A stretch of 64,000 bases of DNA, taken from positions 1 to 64,000 of the forward strand of contig JAUCBJ010003147.1 in assembly GCA_032718475.1 (NCBI GenBank), written 5' to 3'. Each line of letters opens with the position of its first letter. The first letter of the stretch is position 1. Source of the DNA: Nemertoderma westbladi. Taxonomy: Eukaryota > Xenacoelomorpha > Nemertodermatida > Nemertodermatidae. Under the pieces are notes generated by a model that did no database searches, was not told the DNA's origin, and was given only the letters and a program-made list of their open reading frames with translations. This document shows positions 25,807-35,470 of the stretch, piece after piece. Position numbers and translations under genes: made by a program.

Positions 25807-26286
25807 GTCGCCAATTCAAAGAGTTGGTTCCGCCAGGTCGCGGACGATCTCAACCTGGATGTGGTCGACATACCAAACCACCCACTGGCGCAGTTATCTG
25901 CGGTTTCAACGGCTGCGGGCTGGGGGATATCAGCCACCTATCTGAAACAACACGTGGCCGACTTCATGTTGCTGAGAACGGCCAAGTATTCGCGGCAGTG
26001 GCTCTTCCGTACGGGAGGGCCGCAATCGTTCGCCGCCTACTTACTTTCATTGGCGTCGGATGATTGCCAGGTTAACGACATCAACCTGGAGGCCATAAGA
26101 GATATGGAGGAGATGGAGATCACGGTCCATCGGGCGCAGCACCGAAACGCGCCAAGTTGTTACTGCGCCCCCCCAAGGAGACGAGGTGGTGCCATCCATA
26201 TCGGTGTGGACGGCGACCGATACGTCGCGTTTGTTTCGAGGTCTATCTCGACCCAGTCCGGCCGCGTGACCGAGTCGGAACCGATG
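25807..26286 (+). CDS. Coding exon 3: OTU-like domain, catalytic residues changed
   Basis: 160 codons, acceptor TATTTAG, donor CCGATG|GTTAGT. The order of elements recalls OTU cysteine proteases. SWFRQVADDL (residues 6-15) sits where D-G-N-C-L-F-R-A is expected, LKQHVADFM resembles the LR..V helix, FAAYLLSLASDD and LEAI..MEE.EITVH match the Y/L...M and A...I.V segments, and IHIGVDGDRYVAF (130-142) matches the closing I.L....HY strand. In this alignment the catalytic Cys is Ser6 and the His is Arg138, so it would be a non-protease scaffold or ubiquitin-like binder. OTU domains occur in some Helitron-type transposons. The exon ends QSGRVTESEPM, almost the end of exon 6. The alignment is by eye and moderate in confidence. 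Confidence 0.45.
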
Positions 26287-26689
26287 GTTAGTTAATACTC
26301 TCCCTATAATGTTTCACTGTGTTTTTCAATAATGTTTGTGTTTATGTCACTGTTACATTAATGTTTGTATAAAAAGTATGTAACAAATACCATGAAATGT
26401 CTACAAAATAATTATATTTCCCGAATAGACGATGTTACACGGCTATTAATTAATTGAGACGTCGTCATTATTTTTATAGCTTCATATTAATTCCAAATTA
26501 TTGGTACCGACAATTAAAAACTCCATTTCGTTAATAAATATACATTTAGAATTCCTTTAAATACATTTAATATACATGGAATATTAAAATGGAATATGGA
26601 ATATTATAATACACATTGAATGTACCTTTAATTTCTTATTAAGTAAATATCAATTATCTCAAACTCCATATTTATAATTAATTGTTTAG

Positions 26690-26830
26690 GTTCTCCAGGA
26701 AGCTATTAAACCTATGGAGGACGTACATAATATCTCAGTCGCAACGGAGTTATTTACTACCGTTGTAGAATCTGATCTGCCCCGTAGATCCTATACGGTG
26801 TCCGGCCGTTTAGCTTCCAAACCTCCGACT
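26690..26830 (+). CDS. Coding exon 4: short exon of unknown role
   Basis: 47 codons between acceptor ATTGTTTAG and donor ACT|GTAAGT, open in phase 0 only. The peptide begins VLQEAIKPMEDV and ends SYTVSGRLASKPPT. The SGRL word matches the (Q/S)(T/S)GR(V/L) motif near the ends of exons 1, 3 and 6, which suggests shared origin of exon tails. No domain recognised. Support comes from the splice signals, the frame and the higher GC than the flanking introns. Confidence 0.5.
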
Positions 26831-27196
26831 GTAAGTGAATCTATATTATATATGTAATATCATATATTCATATATTATTTATTTAATTTGTTAAGAAATA
26901 ATTTCTTAAATTGTCAGAGGTTAGCTAAAATGTCACCCTATTTATAATTTATATGCACTTCGACATTTTACAATAATTCCACACTATAATAATATATTTA
27001 TATAATATTGATTATCGTTATTTTAGAGTTTTTTTTTGAATTCCCACTTGAACCACGGCGTTTATTTTGAATTGATGAGGAAAGTAACTTTATAATTTGT
27101 ATTAATATATTAACCTACAGGAGCTGCATTTAGTTGATAATATTATACGATATAATTTAACCGATATAATTAATTATTTAATTGTTATTTCCACAG

Positions 27197-27442
27197 AGAA
27201 CGTCGTCACGTAAAGGGAAGAAGAAATTATCAGCTCTGCAAGACGCAACTGATATCAGAGGTGACGCTATGTCTGAATGTTCAGATGTAGGTAGTATCGG
27301 CTCTGTCGGTAGTATCGGTTCTATTCGTAGTGTCGGTACTGCCGGTAGTGTTGGTTCTGTTAGCAGTATGGCGTCTAACGAGTCAACCCGTAGGAGGAAC
27401 GCCGCTCAAAAGTCCGGCTGTCCGTCTTCCCGTCCAGAAATC
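27197..27442 (+). CDS. Coding exon 5: Gly/Ser/Val-rich exon
   Basis: 82 codons, acceptor TTTCCACAG, donor GAAATC|GTAAGT. It has a basic start (RTSSRKGKKK) and then a low-complexity run of GSVGS, GSIGS and RSVGT steps at about residues 33-57. It ends in a basic STRRRNAAQK stretch. Likely disordered, with possible nuclear-localisation clusters at both ends. It directly precedes the second zinc-knuckle exon. The alternating GGT/AGT DNA is a short repeat and may vary in length between alleles. Function unknown. Confidence 0.5.
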
Positions 27443-27840
27443 GTAAGTTTACTCAATAAATTATGTAATTAATTAATTATACAGAAACCTAATTAAATGA
27501 TATTTTTTGTATAATGTATTTAATTAATGGTAACTAACAGAACTCTTGTAAATATTTAATAATTTTTGTACAAATTAAATGACTGGAATACAATTGCATT
27601 TCGGTGCTTTAAAACTGAAAATATAAAATATTTTGTTTTAACTAATTCATATTTTCCCATTTAAATAAAGTTTATTTTATATAATTATTAATATTCCATA
27701 CGAATGGTAACTTAATTATTTGTTTAAATTTTAAAGACTATTTTATTCCATAATTTTTAATTTATAGCGTTTATTTTAAAATATTTAATTTAACTAACAG
27801 TTAATTATATAATCAACATCAATTATTATTTTTATTTTAG

Positions 27841-28182
27841 TTCACTAAACCAACTAAACGAAAGGGAGGCCAAACGTGTTCCTATTGTCAAGGACGTTGC
27901 GGGAAGAGGTCGCATAAGAAACAAACCTGTATTATGAGACTCTTCCATGAGAGTAAGGATATATGGGTGGCAAATATGGATGCGGGCATTCTTCTGGAAG
28001 TAGTACAGGACGCTGAGATGGACGAAATGGCCGCAGAGCCAGAGAGTACTGCTGATATGGACGCGGAATTCTTACAGGATATCGAACACGCGGAATTCTT
28101 ACAGGATATCGAGATGTTCGATATCGAGGCCGCCGAGAGTGGCGCTGTCCAGACCGGCCGCGTATCTGATCCAGAACCGATG
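27841..28182 (+). CDS. Coding exon 6: zinc knuckle B (duplicate of exon 1)
   Basis: 114 codons, acceptor TTTATTTTAG, donor CCGATG|GTTAGT. CSYCQGRCGKRSHKKQTC at residues 13-30 repeats the knuckle of exon 1 with the same C/C/C/H/C spacing. After it come MRLFHE..D.WVANMDAG, matching MRIEHL..ID.AANMDAG in exon 1. Then comes an acidic insertion containing two copies of AEFLQDIE, and a tail VQTGRVSDPEPM that matches exon 3. Exon 1 and exon 6 are therefore tandem-duplicated exons with diverged middles. Two knuckles in one protein would fit nucleic-acid binding. The next intron carries the 21-bp satellite. Confidence 0.62.
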
Positions 28183-28282
28183 GTTAGTTAACTTAAATAT
28201 ATCCTAAGCTATATTTACTAAATAACCCATAATATTGTCTATATTTCGGCGCACACGTACTGCATCCTATATACACGTTTGT

Positions 28283-31200
28283 ACCATGTACAAATGTAGT
28301 GCGTGGATGTACACATGTAGTACATGGATGTACACATGTAGTACATGGATGTACACATGTACACATGCAGAATACACATGTGGTACATGGATGTACACTA
28401 GAGTTGCAACAGAGACCTGTTTTTCTTAATCCCGGTAAACCAGAGCCCTACCCAGAGAATTATTTTGAAAAATACCGGAGACCAGAGCCAGAGATCAGAG
28501 ACTTGGCTTATTTTTGTTCTTCCATTTTGATTAGTCCCATAAAGCACAAACAGGTACATATGGATGGACTGAAACTATTTTTATATGGTTGAATTACAGT
28601 AACTCCAACCCATATGAACCCTTACCAATTGAAATAAAATAAGCGCACGTACAGTTTACTTAATTAATATTAATTTGGTTATTTGTTTATTAATTCGTTC
28701 TTATTTTGTCATTGTTAATAATATGTTACATAAATTTGTTTTGCGCCATAGGTACCGGTACTTTGTTAAGTAAAGGCACTTATTTTACAATTGTTCAAAT
28801 CATATACATTTCAATAGACTATAAACTTAGTAAATTACGAATACAGTGCACAGGTATGGTACTCTACTCGCCCCATATGCAAGCCTCGTTACGCTCGTTC
28901 TCTTCATTTGGTCTTCATATTATCTATCCTACAACAAGTTGAACGGAGATCAGCCCTTTCTTTCACTTTTAAACATTATGGGTGCTCAAATTAAGCACCT
29001 TTATCCTTAAATAAGAACGACCTTTAGGTGCTAATTTAATTTAAAATTAAACGCACCTTAAATTAATAAATGTAAATATAATTATTATCGGTACATTTAG
29101 TTTGAGTCAGATTTAGAGTTAGATTAAAAACAGTGTAAAAGTGAATGTATAATTTTGTTGAAGCTGAGTATTAAAAATAAAAATTAAAGAAATTATTAAT
29201 TGTAAAAAATTTGTGAAAAATAATCTTCATTTCACATTTTGTGTTGTACAGGATCTATTTTTAAATATCTATTTTTAATTTGTAAAATCACTGATCTCTG
29301 GGTAAAATGTCTGTTTTCAATACCCGGGAACCAGAGACCCATCCAGAGACTAAAAAATTACCCGGAGAATCCAGAGATCAGTGACAGGTCTCTGTTTCAA
29401 CTCAATGTACACATGTGGTACATGGATGTACACATGTGGTACATGGATGTACACATGTGGTACATGGATGTACACATGTGGTACATGGATGTACACATGT
29501 GGTACATGGATGTACACATGTGGTACATGGATGTACACATGTGGTACATGGATGTACACATGTGTTACATGGATGTACACATGCGGTACATGGATGTACA
29601 CATGTAGTACATGGATGTACACATGTACCGCACCCTATATACACGATTGTACCATGTACAAATGTAGTACGTGGATGTACACATGTAGTACATGGATGTA
29701 CACATGTAGTACATGGATGTACACATGTACACATGCAGAATACACATGTGGTACATGGATGTACACATGTGGTACATGGATGTACACATGTGGTACATGG
29801 ATGTACACATGTGGTACATGGATGTACACATGTGGTACATGGATGTACACATGTGGTACATGGATGTACACATGTGGTACATGGATGTACACATGTGGTA
29901 CATGGATGTACACATGTGGTACATGGATGTACACATGTGGTACATGGATGTACACCTGTGGTACATGGATGTATACATGTGGTACATGGATGTACACATG
30001 TGGTACATGGATGTACACATGTGGTACATGGATGTACACATGTGGTACATGGATGTACACATGTGGTACATGGATGTACACATGTGGTACATGGATGTAC
30101 ACATGTGGTACATGGATGTACACATGTGGTACATGGTTGTACACATGTGGTACATGGTTGTACACATGTGGTACATGGATGTACACATGTGGTACATGGA
30201 TGTACACATGTGGTACATGGATGTACACATGTGGTACATGATGTACACATGTGGTACATGGATGTACACATGTGGTACATAGATGTACACATGTGGTACA
30301 TGGATGTACGCATGTGGTACATGGATGTACACATGTGGTACATGGATGTACACATGTGGTACATGGATGTACACATGTGGTACATGGATGTACACATGTG
30401 GTACATGGATGTACACATGTGGTACATGGATGTACACATGTGGTACATGGATGTACACATGTGGTACATGGATGTACACATGTGGTACATGGATGTACAC
30501 ATGTGGTACATGGATGTACACATGTGGTACATGGATGTACACATGTGGTACATGGATGTACACATGTGGTACATGGATGTACACATATGGTACATGGATG
30601 TACACATGTGGTACATGGATGGTACATGGGTGTACACATGTAGTGCATGGATGTACACATGTAGTGCATGGATGTACACATGTAGTGCATGGATGTACAC
30701 ATGTAGTGCATGGATGTACACATGTAGTGCATGGATGTACACATGTAGTGCATGGATGTACACATGTAGTGCATGGATGTACACATGTAGTGCATGGATG
30801 TACACATGTAGTGCATGGATGTACACATGTAGTGCATGGATGTACACATGTAGTGCATGGATGTACACATGTAGTGCATGGATGTACACATGTAGTGCAT
30901 GGATGTACACATGTAGTGCATGGATGTACACATGTAGTGCATGGATTTACACATGTAGTTCATGGATTTACACATGTAGTTCATGGATTTACACATGTAG
31001 TTCATGGATGTACACATGTAGTTCATGGATGTACACATGTAGTTCATGGATGTACACATGTAGTGCATGGATGTACACATGTAGTGCATGGATGTACACA
31101 TGTAGTGCATGGATGTACACATGTAGTGCATGGATGTACACATGTAGTGCATGGATGTACACATGTAGTGCATGGATGTACACATGTAGTGCATGGATGT

Positions 31201-33135
31201 ACACATGTAGTGCATGGATGTACACATGTAGTGCATGGATGTACACATGTAGTGCATGGATGTACACATGTAGTGCATGGATGTACACATGTAGTACACT
31301 GGATGTACACATGTAGTACACTGGATGTACACATGTAGTACACTGGATGTACACATGTAGTACACTGGATGTACACATGTAGTACACTGGATGTACACAT
31401 GTAGTACACGTACACATGTAGTACAGTACACGTACACATGGAGTACAGTACACGTACACATGGAGTACAGTACACGTACACATGGAGTACAGTACACGTA
31501 CACATGGAGTACAGTACACGTACACATGGAGTACAGTACACGTACACATGGAGTACACTACACGTACACATGTAGTTCACTACACGTACACATGTAGTAC
31601 ACTGGATGTACACATGTAGTACACTGGATGTACACATGTAGTACACTGGATGTACACATGTAGTACACTGGATGTACACATGTAGTACACTGGAAGTACA
31701 CATGTAGTACACTGGATGTACACATGTAGTACACTGGATGTACACATGTAGTACACTGGATGTACACATGTAGTACACTGGATGTACACATGTAGTACAC
31801 TGGATGTACACATGTAGTACATGGGTGTACACATGTAGTACATGGGTGTACACATGTAGTACATGGGTGTACACATGTAGTACATGGATGCACACATGTA
31901 GTACATGGATGCACACATGTAGTACATGGATGCACACATGTAGTACATGGATTTACACATGTAGTACAGTAATACACGTACACATGGAGTACAGTAATAC
32001 ACGTACACATGGAGTACACTACACGTACACATGTAGTACACTACACGTACACATGTAGTACACTGGATGTACACATGTAGTACACTGGATGTACACATGT
32101 AGTACACTGGATGTACACATGTAGTACACTACACGTACACATGTAGTACACTACACGTACACATGTAGTACAGTACACGTACACATGTAGTACAGTACAC
32201 GTACACATGTAGTACAGTACACGTACACATGGAGTACAGTACACGTACACATGGAGTACAGTACACGTACACATGGAGTACAATAATACACGTACACATG
32301 GAGTACAGTAATACACGTACACATGGAGTACACTACACGTACACATGGAGTACACTACACGTACACATGTAGTACACTACACGTACACATGTAGTACACT
32401 GGATGTACACATGTAGTACACTGGATGTACACATGTAGTACACTGGATGTACACATGTACAGTACACGTACACATGGAGTACAGTACACGTACACATGGA
32501 GTACAGTACACGTACACATGGAGTACAGTACACGTACACATGGAGTACAGTACACGTACACATGGAGTACAGTACACGTACACATGGAGTACAGTACACG
32601 TACACATGGAGTACACTACACGTACACATGTAGTACACTACACGTACACATGTAGTACACTACACGTACACATGTAGTACACTACACGTACACATGTAGT
32701 ACAGTACACGTACACATGTAGTACAGTACACGTACACATGTAGTACAGTACACGTACACATGGAGTACAGTACACGTACACATGGAGTACAGTAATACAC
32801 GTACACATGGAGTACAGTAATACACGTACACATGGAGTACACTACACGTACACATGTAGTACACTGGATGTACACATGTAGTACATGGGTGTACACATGT
32901 AGTACATGGATGCACACATGTAGTACATGGATGCACACATGTAGTACATGGATGCACACATGTAGTACATGGATTTACACATGTAGTACATGGATTTACA
33001 CATGTAGTACATGGATTTACACATGTAGTACATGGATTTACACATGTAGTACATGGATTTACACATGTAGTACATGGATTTACACATGTAGTACATGGAT
33101 TTACACATGTAGTACATGGATTTACACATGTAGTA
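28283..33135. repeat. 21/22-bp satellite inside an intron
   Basis: Tandem array of ACATGTGGTACATGGATGTA-type units, interrupted at 28,399-29,405 by an inserted element. Subfamilies are sorted into blocks. GTGGTACATGG dominates 29,406-30,620. GTAGTGCATGG runs 30,640-30,950 and 31,050-31,290, with a GTTCATGG patch between. A 22-bp GTAGTACACTGG form and a GAGTACAGTACACG form alternate from 31,291 to 32,860. GTACATGGATTTAC closes the array. A diverged non-unit segment (CCTATATACACG...) occurs at both 28,268 and 29,632, so the left end itself is duplicated. Because 21 bp equals seven codons, all frames on both strands are open for hundreds of codons; these are not genes. The array occupies most of the 5-kb intron between exons 6 and 7. 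Confidence 0.95.
28399..29405. mobile_element. hAT-like non-autonomous transposon in the satellite
   Basis: A 1,007-bp insertion splits the 21-bp array. Left end TAGAGTTGCAACAGAGACCT and the reverse complement of the right end, TTGAGTTGAAACAGAGACCT, match at 18 of 20 positions. TGTACAC stands on both sides (28,392-28,398 and 29,406-29,412), so the repeat phase is set back by seven to eight bp, as expected for an 8-bp hAT target duplication. CCAGAG words cluster inside both ends and resemble subterminal transposase sites. The interior is AT-rich with no transposase frame, hence non-autonomous. Family assignment to hAT rests on end sequence and duplication length only. Confidence 0.72.
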
Positions 33136-33196
33136 TTTCCGGTAGCTATCATAGTATAATTAATTGTAATTAACACTTAATTTTTTTTCCTTTTAG

Positions 33197-33538
33197 GATA
33201 CGGATACAAACACTCCAATTCGTTTAGATTCATTAAGAACACGTATCCTTTTGGGACCCACCTGCATGCTCCCTAGTGTCTCACCATTAGTCGTCCCTTC
33301 ATTCTCCCCTAGAATGGAGACTCCTGCCTTTTCACCATTGGCTAGATGTACTCCCACGTTTTCCCCACTCGTGGATGTTTCTCCTGGTGGCTACTCTGAT
33401 CAGTCGCAGTCGACGCCGGGCATTCTATCACCGTTTTTGAGGATGTCTGCAGTAGAGACGCCCCCTCGCTCACAATCCCGTCGACCAAAGCCACTGAACA
33501 TTCGTCCACGGCGGGAGCGAGGGGGTCGTATAATCGGG
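33197..33538 (+). CDS. Coding exon 7: Ser/Pro-rich repeat exon
   Basis: 114 codons, acceptor TTCCTTTTAG after the satellite intron, donor ATCGGG|GTGAGT. The peptide has several SFSP or TFSPL steps spaced about 12 residues apart, then ETPPRSQSRR and a very basic tail (RPRRERGGR). No fold expected. The TPPR..SRR word recurs in exon 8, which also begins with Asp, so exons 7 and 8 may be related. SP and TP dipeptides would suit proline-directed phosphorylation, but that is inference. Confidence 0.5.
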
Positions 33539-33920
33539 GTGAGTTGATATAATTTTGTAGTAAAGCTTTTGGTTGAGTCGAATGAATTAAAAGTATTTTG
33601 TATAGTTGTTTGTTTTTCTATGGTTTTAGTGAATGTTGATTAAGATGCTTATTGATATATATAACGAAATTGTTTCTATTTCAATTTAATGCTTTCTAAG
33701 TCTGTTATTTATTTATTTATACTGAAATTATTGTATTTTTCTGTATATTCTATAAATAATAATCACCCAATAATTACAGTTAATGAAACACAGCTAATTC
33801 AATAAGCATATTTCTATAGTCAATGAAACACACAGATTGGTGATTGCAGTATAGCTGTTTTTGTTGTGGCATTATTCGTTATTTCAGAGGTACTTACAGT
33901 TTGATTTATGTTTATTTTAG
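33539..33920 (+). other. Intron between exons 7 and 8
   Basis: AT-rich, 382 bp, GTGAGT donor and TTTATTTTAG acceptor. No helicase P-loop exon or other coding piece is visible in it. Confidence 0.5.
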
Positions 33921-34361
33921 GATCCAACTGGTTCAGGAACCTGTACCCCTTTCTCCACCCCAACTATGAGTCCTCGCACAGATTCTCCCGTGTTTCGGTT
34001 TGACGATGACTCAATTCGCCGGCTTAATTCTAAGTCCGGGAAGGATACTCCTCCCCGATTTCTATCACGGCGACTATCTCCCTATGTTGTTCTATCACGT
34101 AAGGATATTGTATCAAGTCCAACACCGGATGTTGGACTAAACGCAGTACCATCTCCACCCGACGTGTTACCCAGCACAGAAATTGTACCTGGAGTGTTAC
34201 CAACCGCGCCTCGTGCAACACGACACACACCCAGTGCGGCACCACAATCTAGTTCTAGAACACCACACACATCGACCTCAACACCCCGCCCGTCGGGTGC
34301 AACAACACAGCCTTCAAATGCAAATCCGCAGCCTTCAACATCGGGCGGGGTCCCGTCAATG
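33921..34361 (+). CDS. Coding exon 8: Ser/Thr/Pro-rich linker
   Basis: 147 codons, acceptor TTATTTTAG, donor TCAATG|GTGAGT. The first third contains TMSPRTDSPVF and DTPPRFLSRRLSP, similar to exon 7. The rest is a Pro/Ser/Thr/Gln run that looks like an extended linker. It ends GGVPSM. Spliced in phase 0 it would run straight into the helicase exon (VSHIDLVLRRI). Pif1 helicases carry a DE.SM element just before that region, but no Asp-Glu is present here. The following intron is filled by the 28-bp minisatellite. Confidence 0.5.
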
Positions 34362-34382
34362 GTGAGTTTTATGCTAATTTAA

Positions 34383-35460
34383 TTAATCATATTGTGAATC
34401 AATTGTCACGTAATTATGTAAGTGAATCAATTCCCATGTAATTATGTAAGTGAATCAATTGCCACGTTATTATGTAAGTGAATCAATTGTCGCGCAATTA
34501 TGTAAGTGATTCAATTGTCGCGCAATTATGTAAGTGAATCAATTGTCACGTAATTATGTGAGATAATGAATTGTCATGTAATTATGTTAGTGAATAAATT
34601 GTCATGTAATTATGTAAATGAATAAATTGTCGCGCAATTATGTAAGTGAATCAATTGTCACGTAATTATGTAAATGAATCAATTGTCATGTAATTATGTA
34701 AGTGAATCAATTGTCACGTAATTATGTGAGATAATGAATTGTCATGTAATTATGTTAGTGAATAAATTGTCATGTAATTATGTAAATGAATCAATTGTCG
34801 CGCAATTATGTAAGTGAATCAATTGTCGCGCAATTATGTAAGTGCATTTGTCACGTTATTATGTAAGTGAAACAGTGAATCAATTGTCACGTAATTATGT
34901 AAGTGAATCAATTGTTACGTTATGTAAGTGAATCAATTGTCACGCAATTATGTAAGTGAATCAATTGTCACGTAATTATGTAAGTGAATCAATTGTCACG
35001 TTATAATGTAAGTGAATCAATTGTCACGTAATTATGTGAGATAATGAATTGTCATGTAATTATGTTAGTGAATAAATTGTCATGTAATTATGTAAATGAA
35101 TCAATTGTCGCGCAATTATGTAAGTGAATCAATTGTCGCGCAATTATGTAAGTGCATTTGTCACGTTATTATGTAAGTGAAACAGTGAATCAATTGTCAC
35201 GTAATTATGTAAGTGAATCAATTGTTACGTTATGTAAGTGAATCAATTGTCACGCAATTATGTAAGTGAATCAATTGTCACGTAATTATGTAAGTGAATC
35301 AATTGTCACGTAATTATGTAAGTGAATCAATTGTCACGTTATTATGTAAGTGAATCAATTGTCACGTTATAATGTAAGTGAATCAATTGTCGCGCAATTA
35401 TGTAAGTGAATCAATTGTCACGTAATTATGTGAGATAATGAATTGTCATGTAATTATGTA
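34383..35460. repeat. 28-bp minisatellite filling an intron
   Basis: About 38 unit-lengths built around TAATTATGTAAGTGAATCAA and TTGTCACG, with CGCGCAATTATG and CATGTAATTATG variants and longer repeated blocks (the GATAATGAATTGTCATG stretch recurs near 34,563, 34,729 and 35,039). Most units contain GTAAGT on the coding strand, a consensus splice donor. The array begins about 20 bp after the donor of exon 8 and ends just before the helicase exon. Confidence 0.93.
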
Positions 35461-35470
35461 AGACAATCAA

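Noticed and set aside
29381-31937. Very long frames (up to about 630 codons) on both strands
   Set aside because: They are translations of a 21/22-bp satellite. All six frames stay open because the unit lacks stops and 21 is a multiple of three; the peptides are seven-residue loops.
34030-34365. Alternative frames across exon 8
   Set aside because: Only the phase 0 frame links acceptor to donor and joins to both neighbouring exons.
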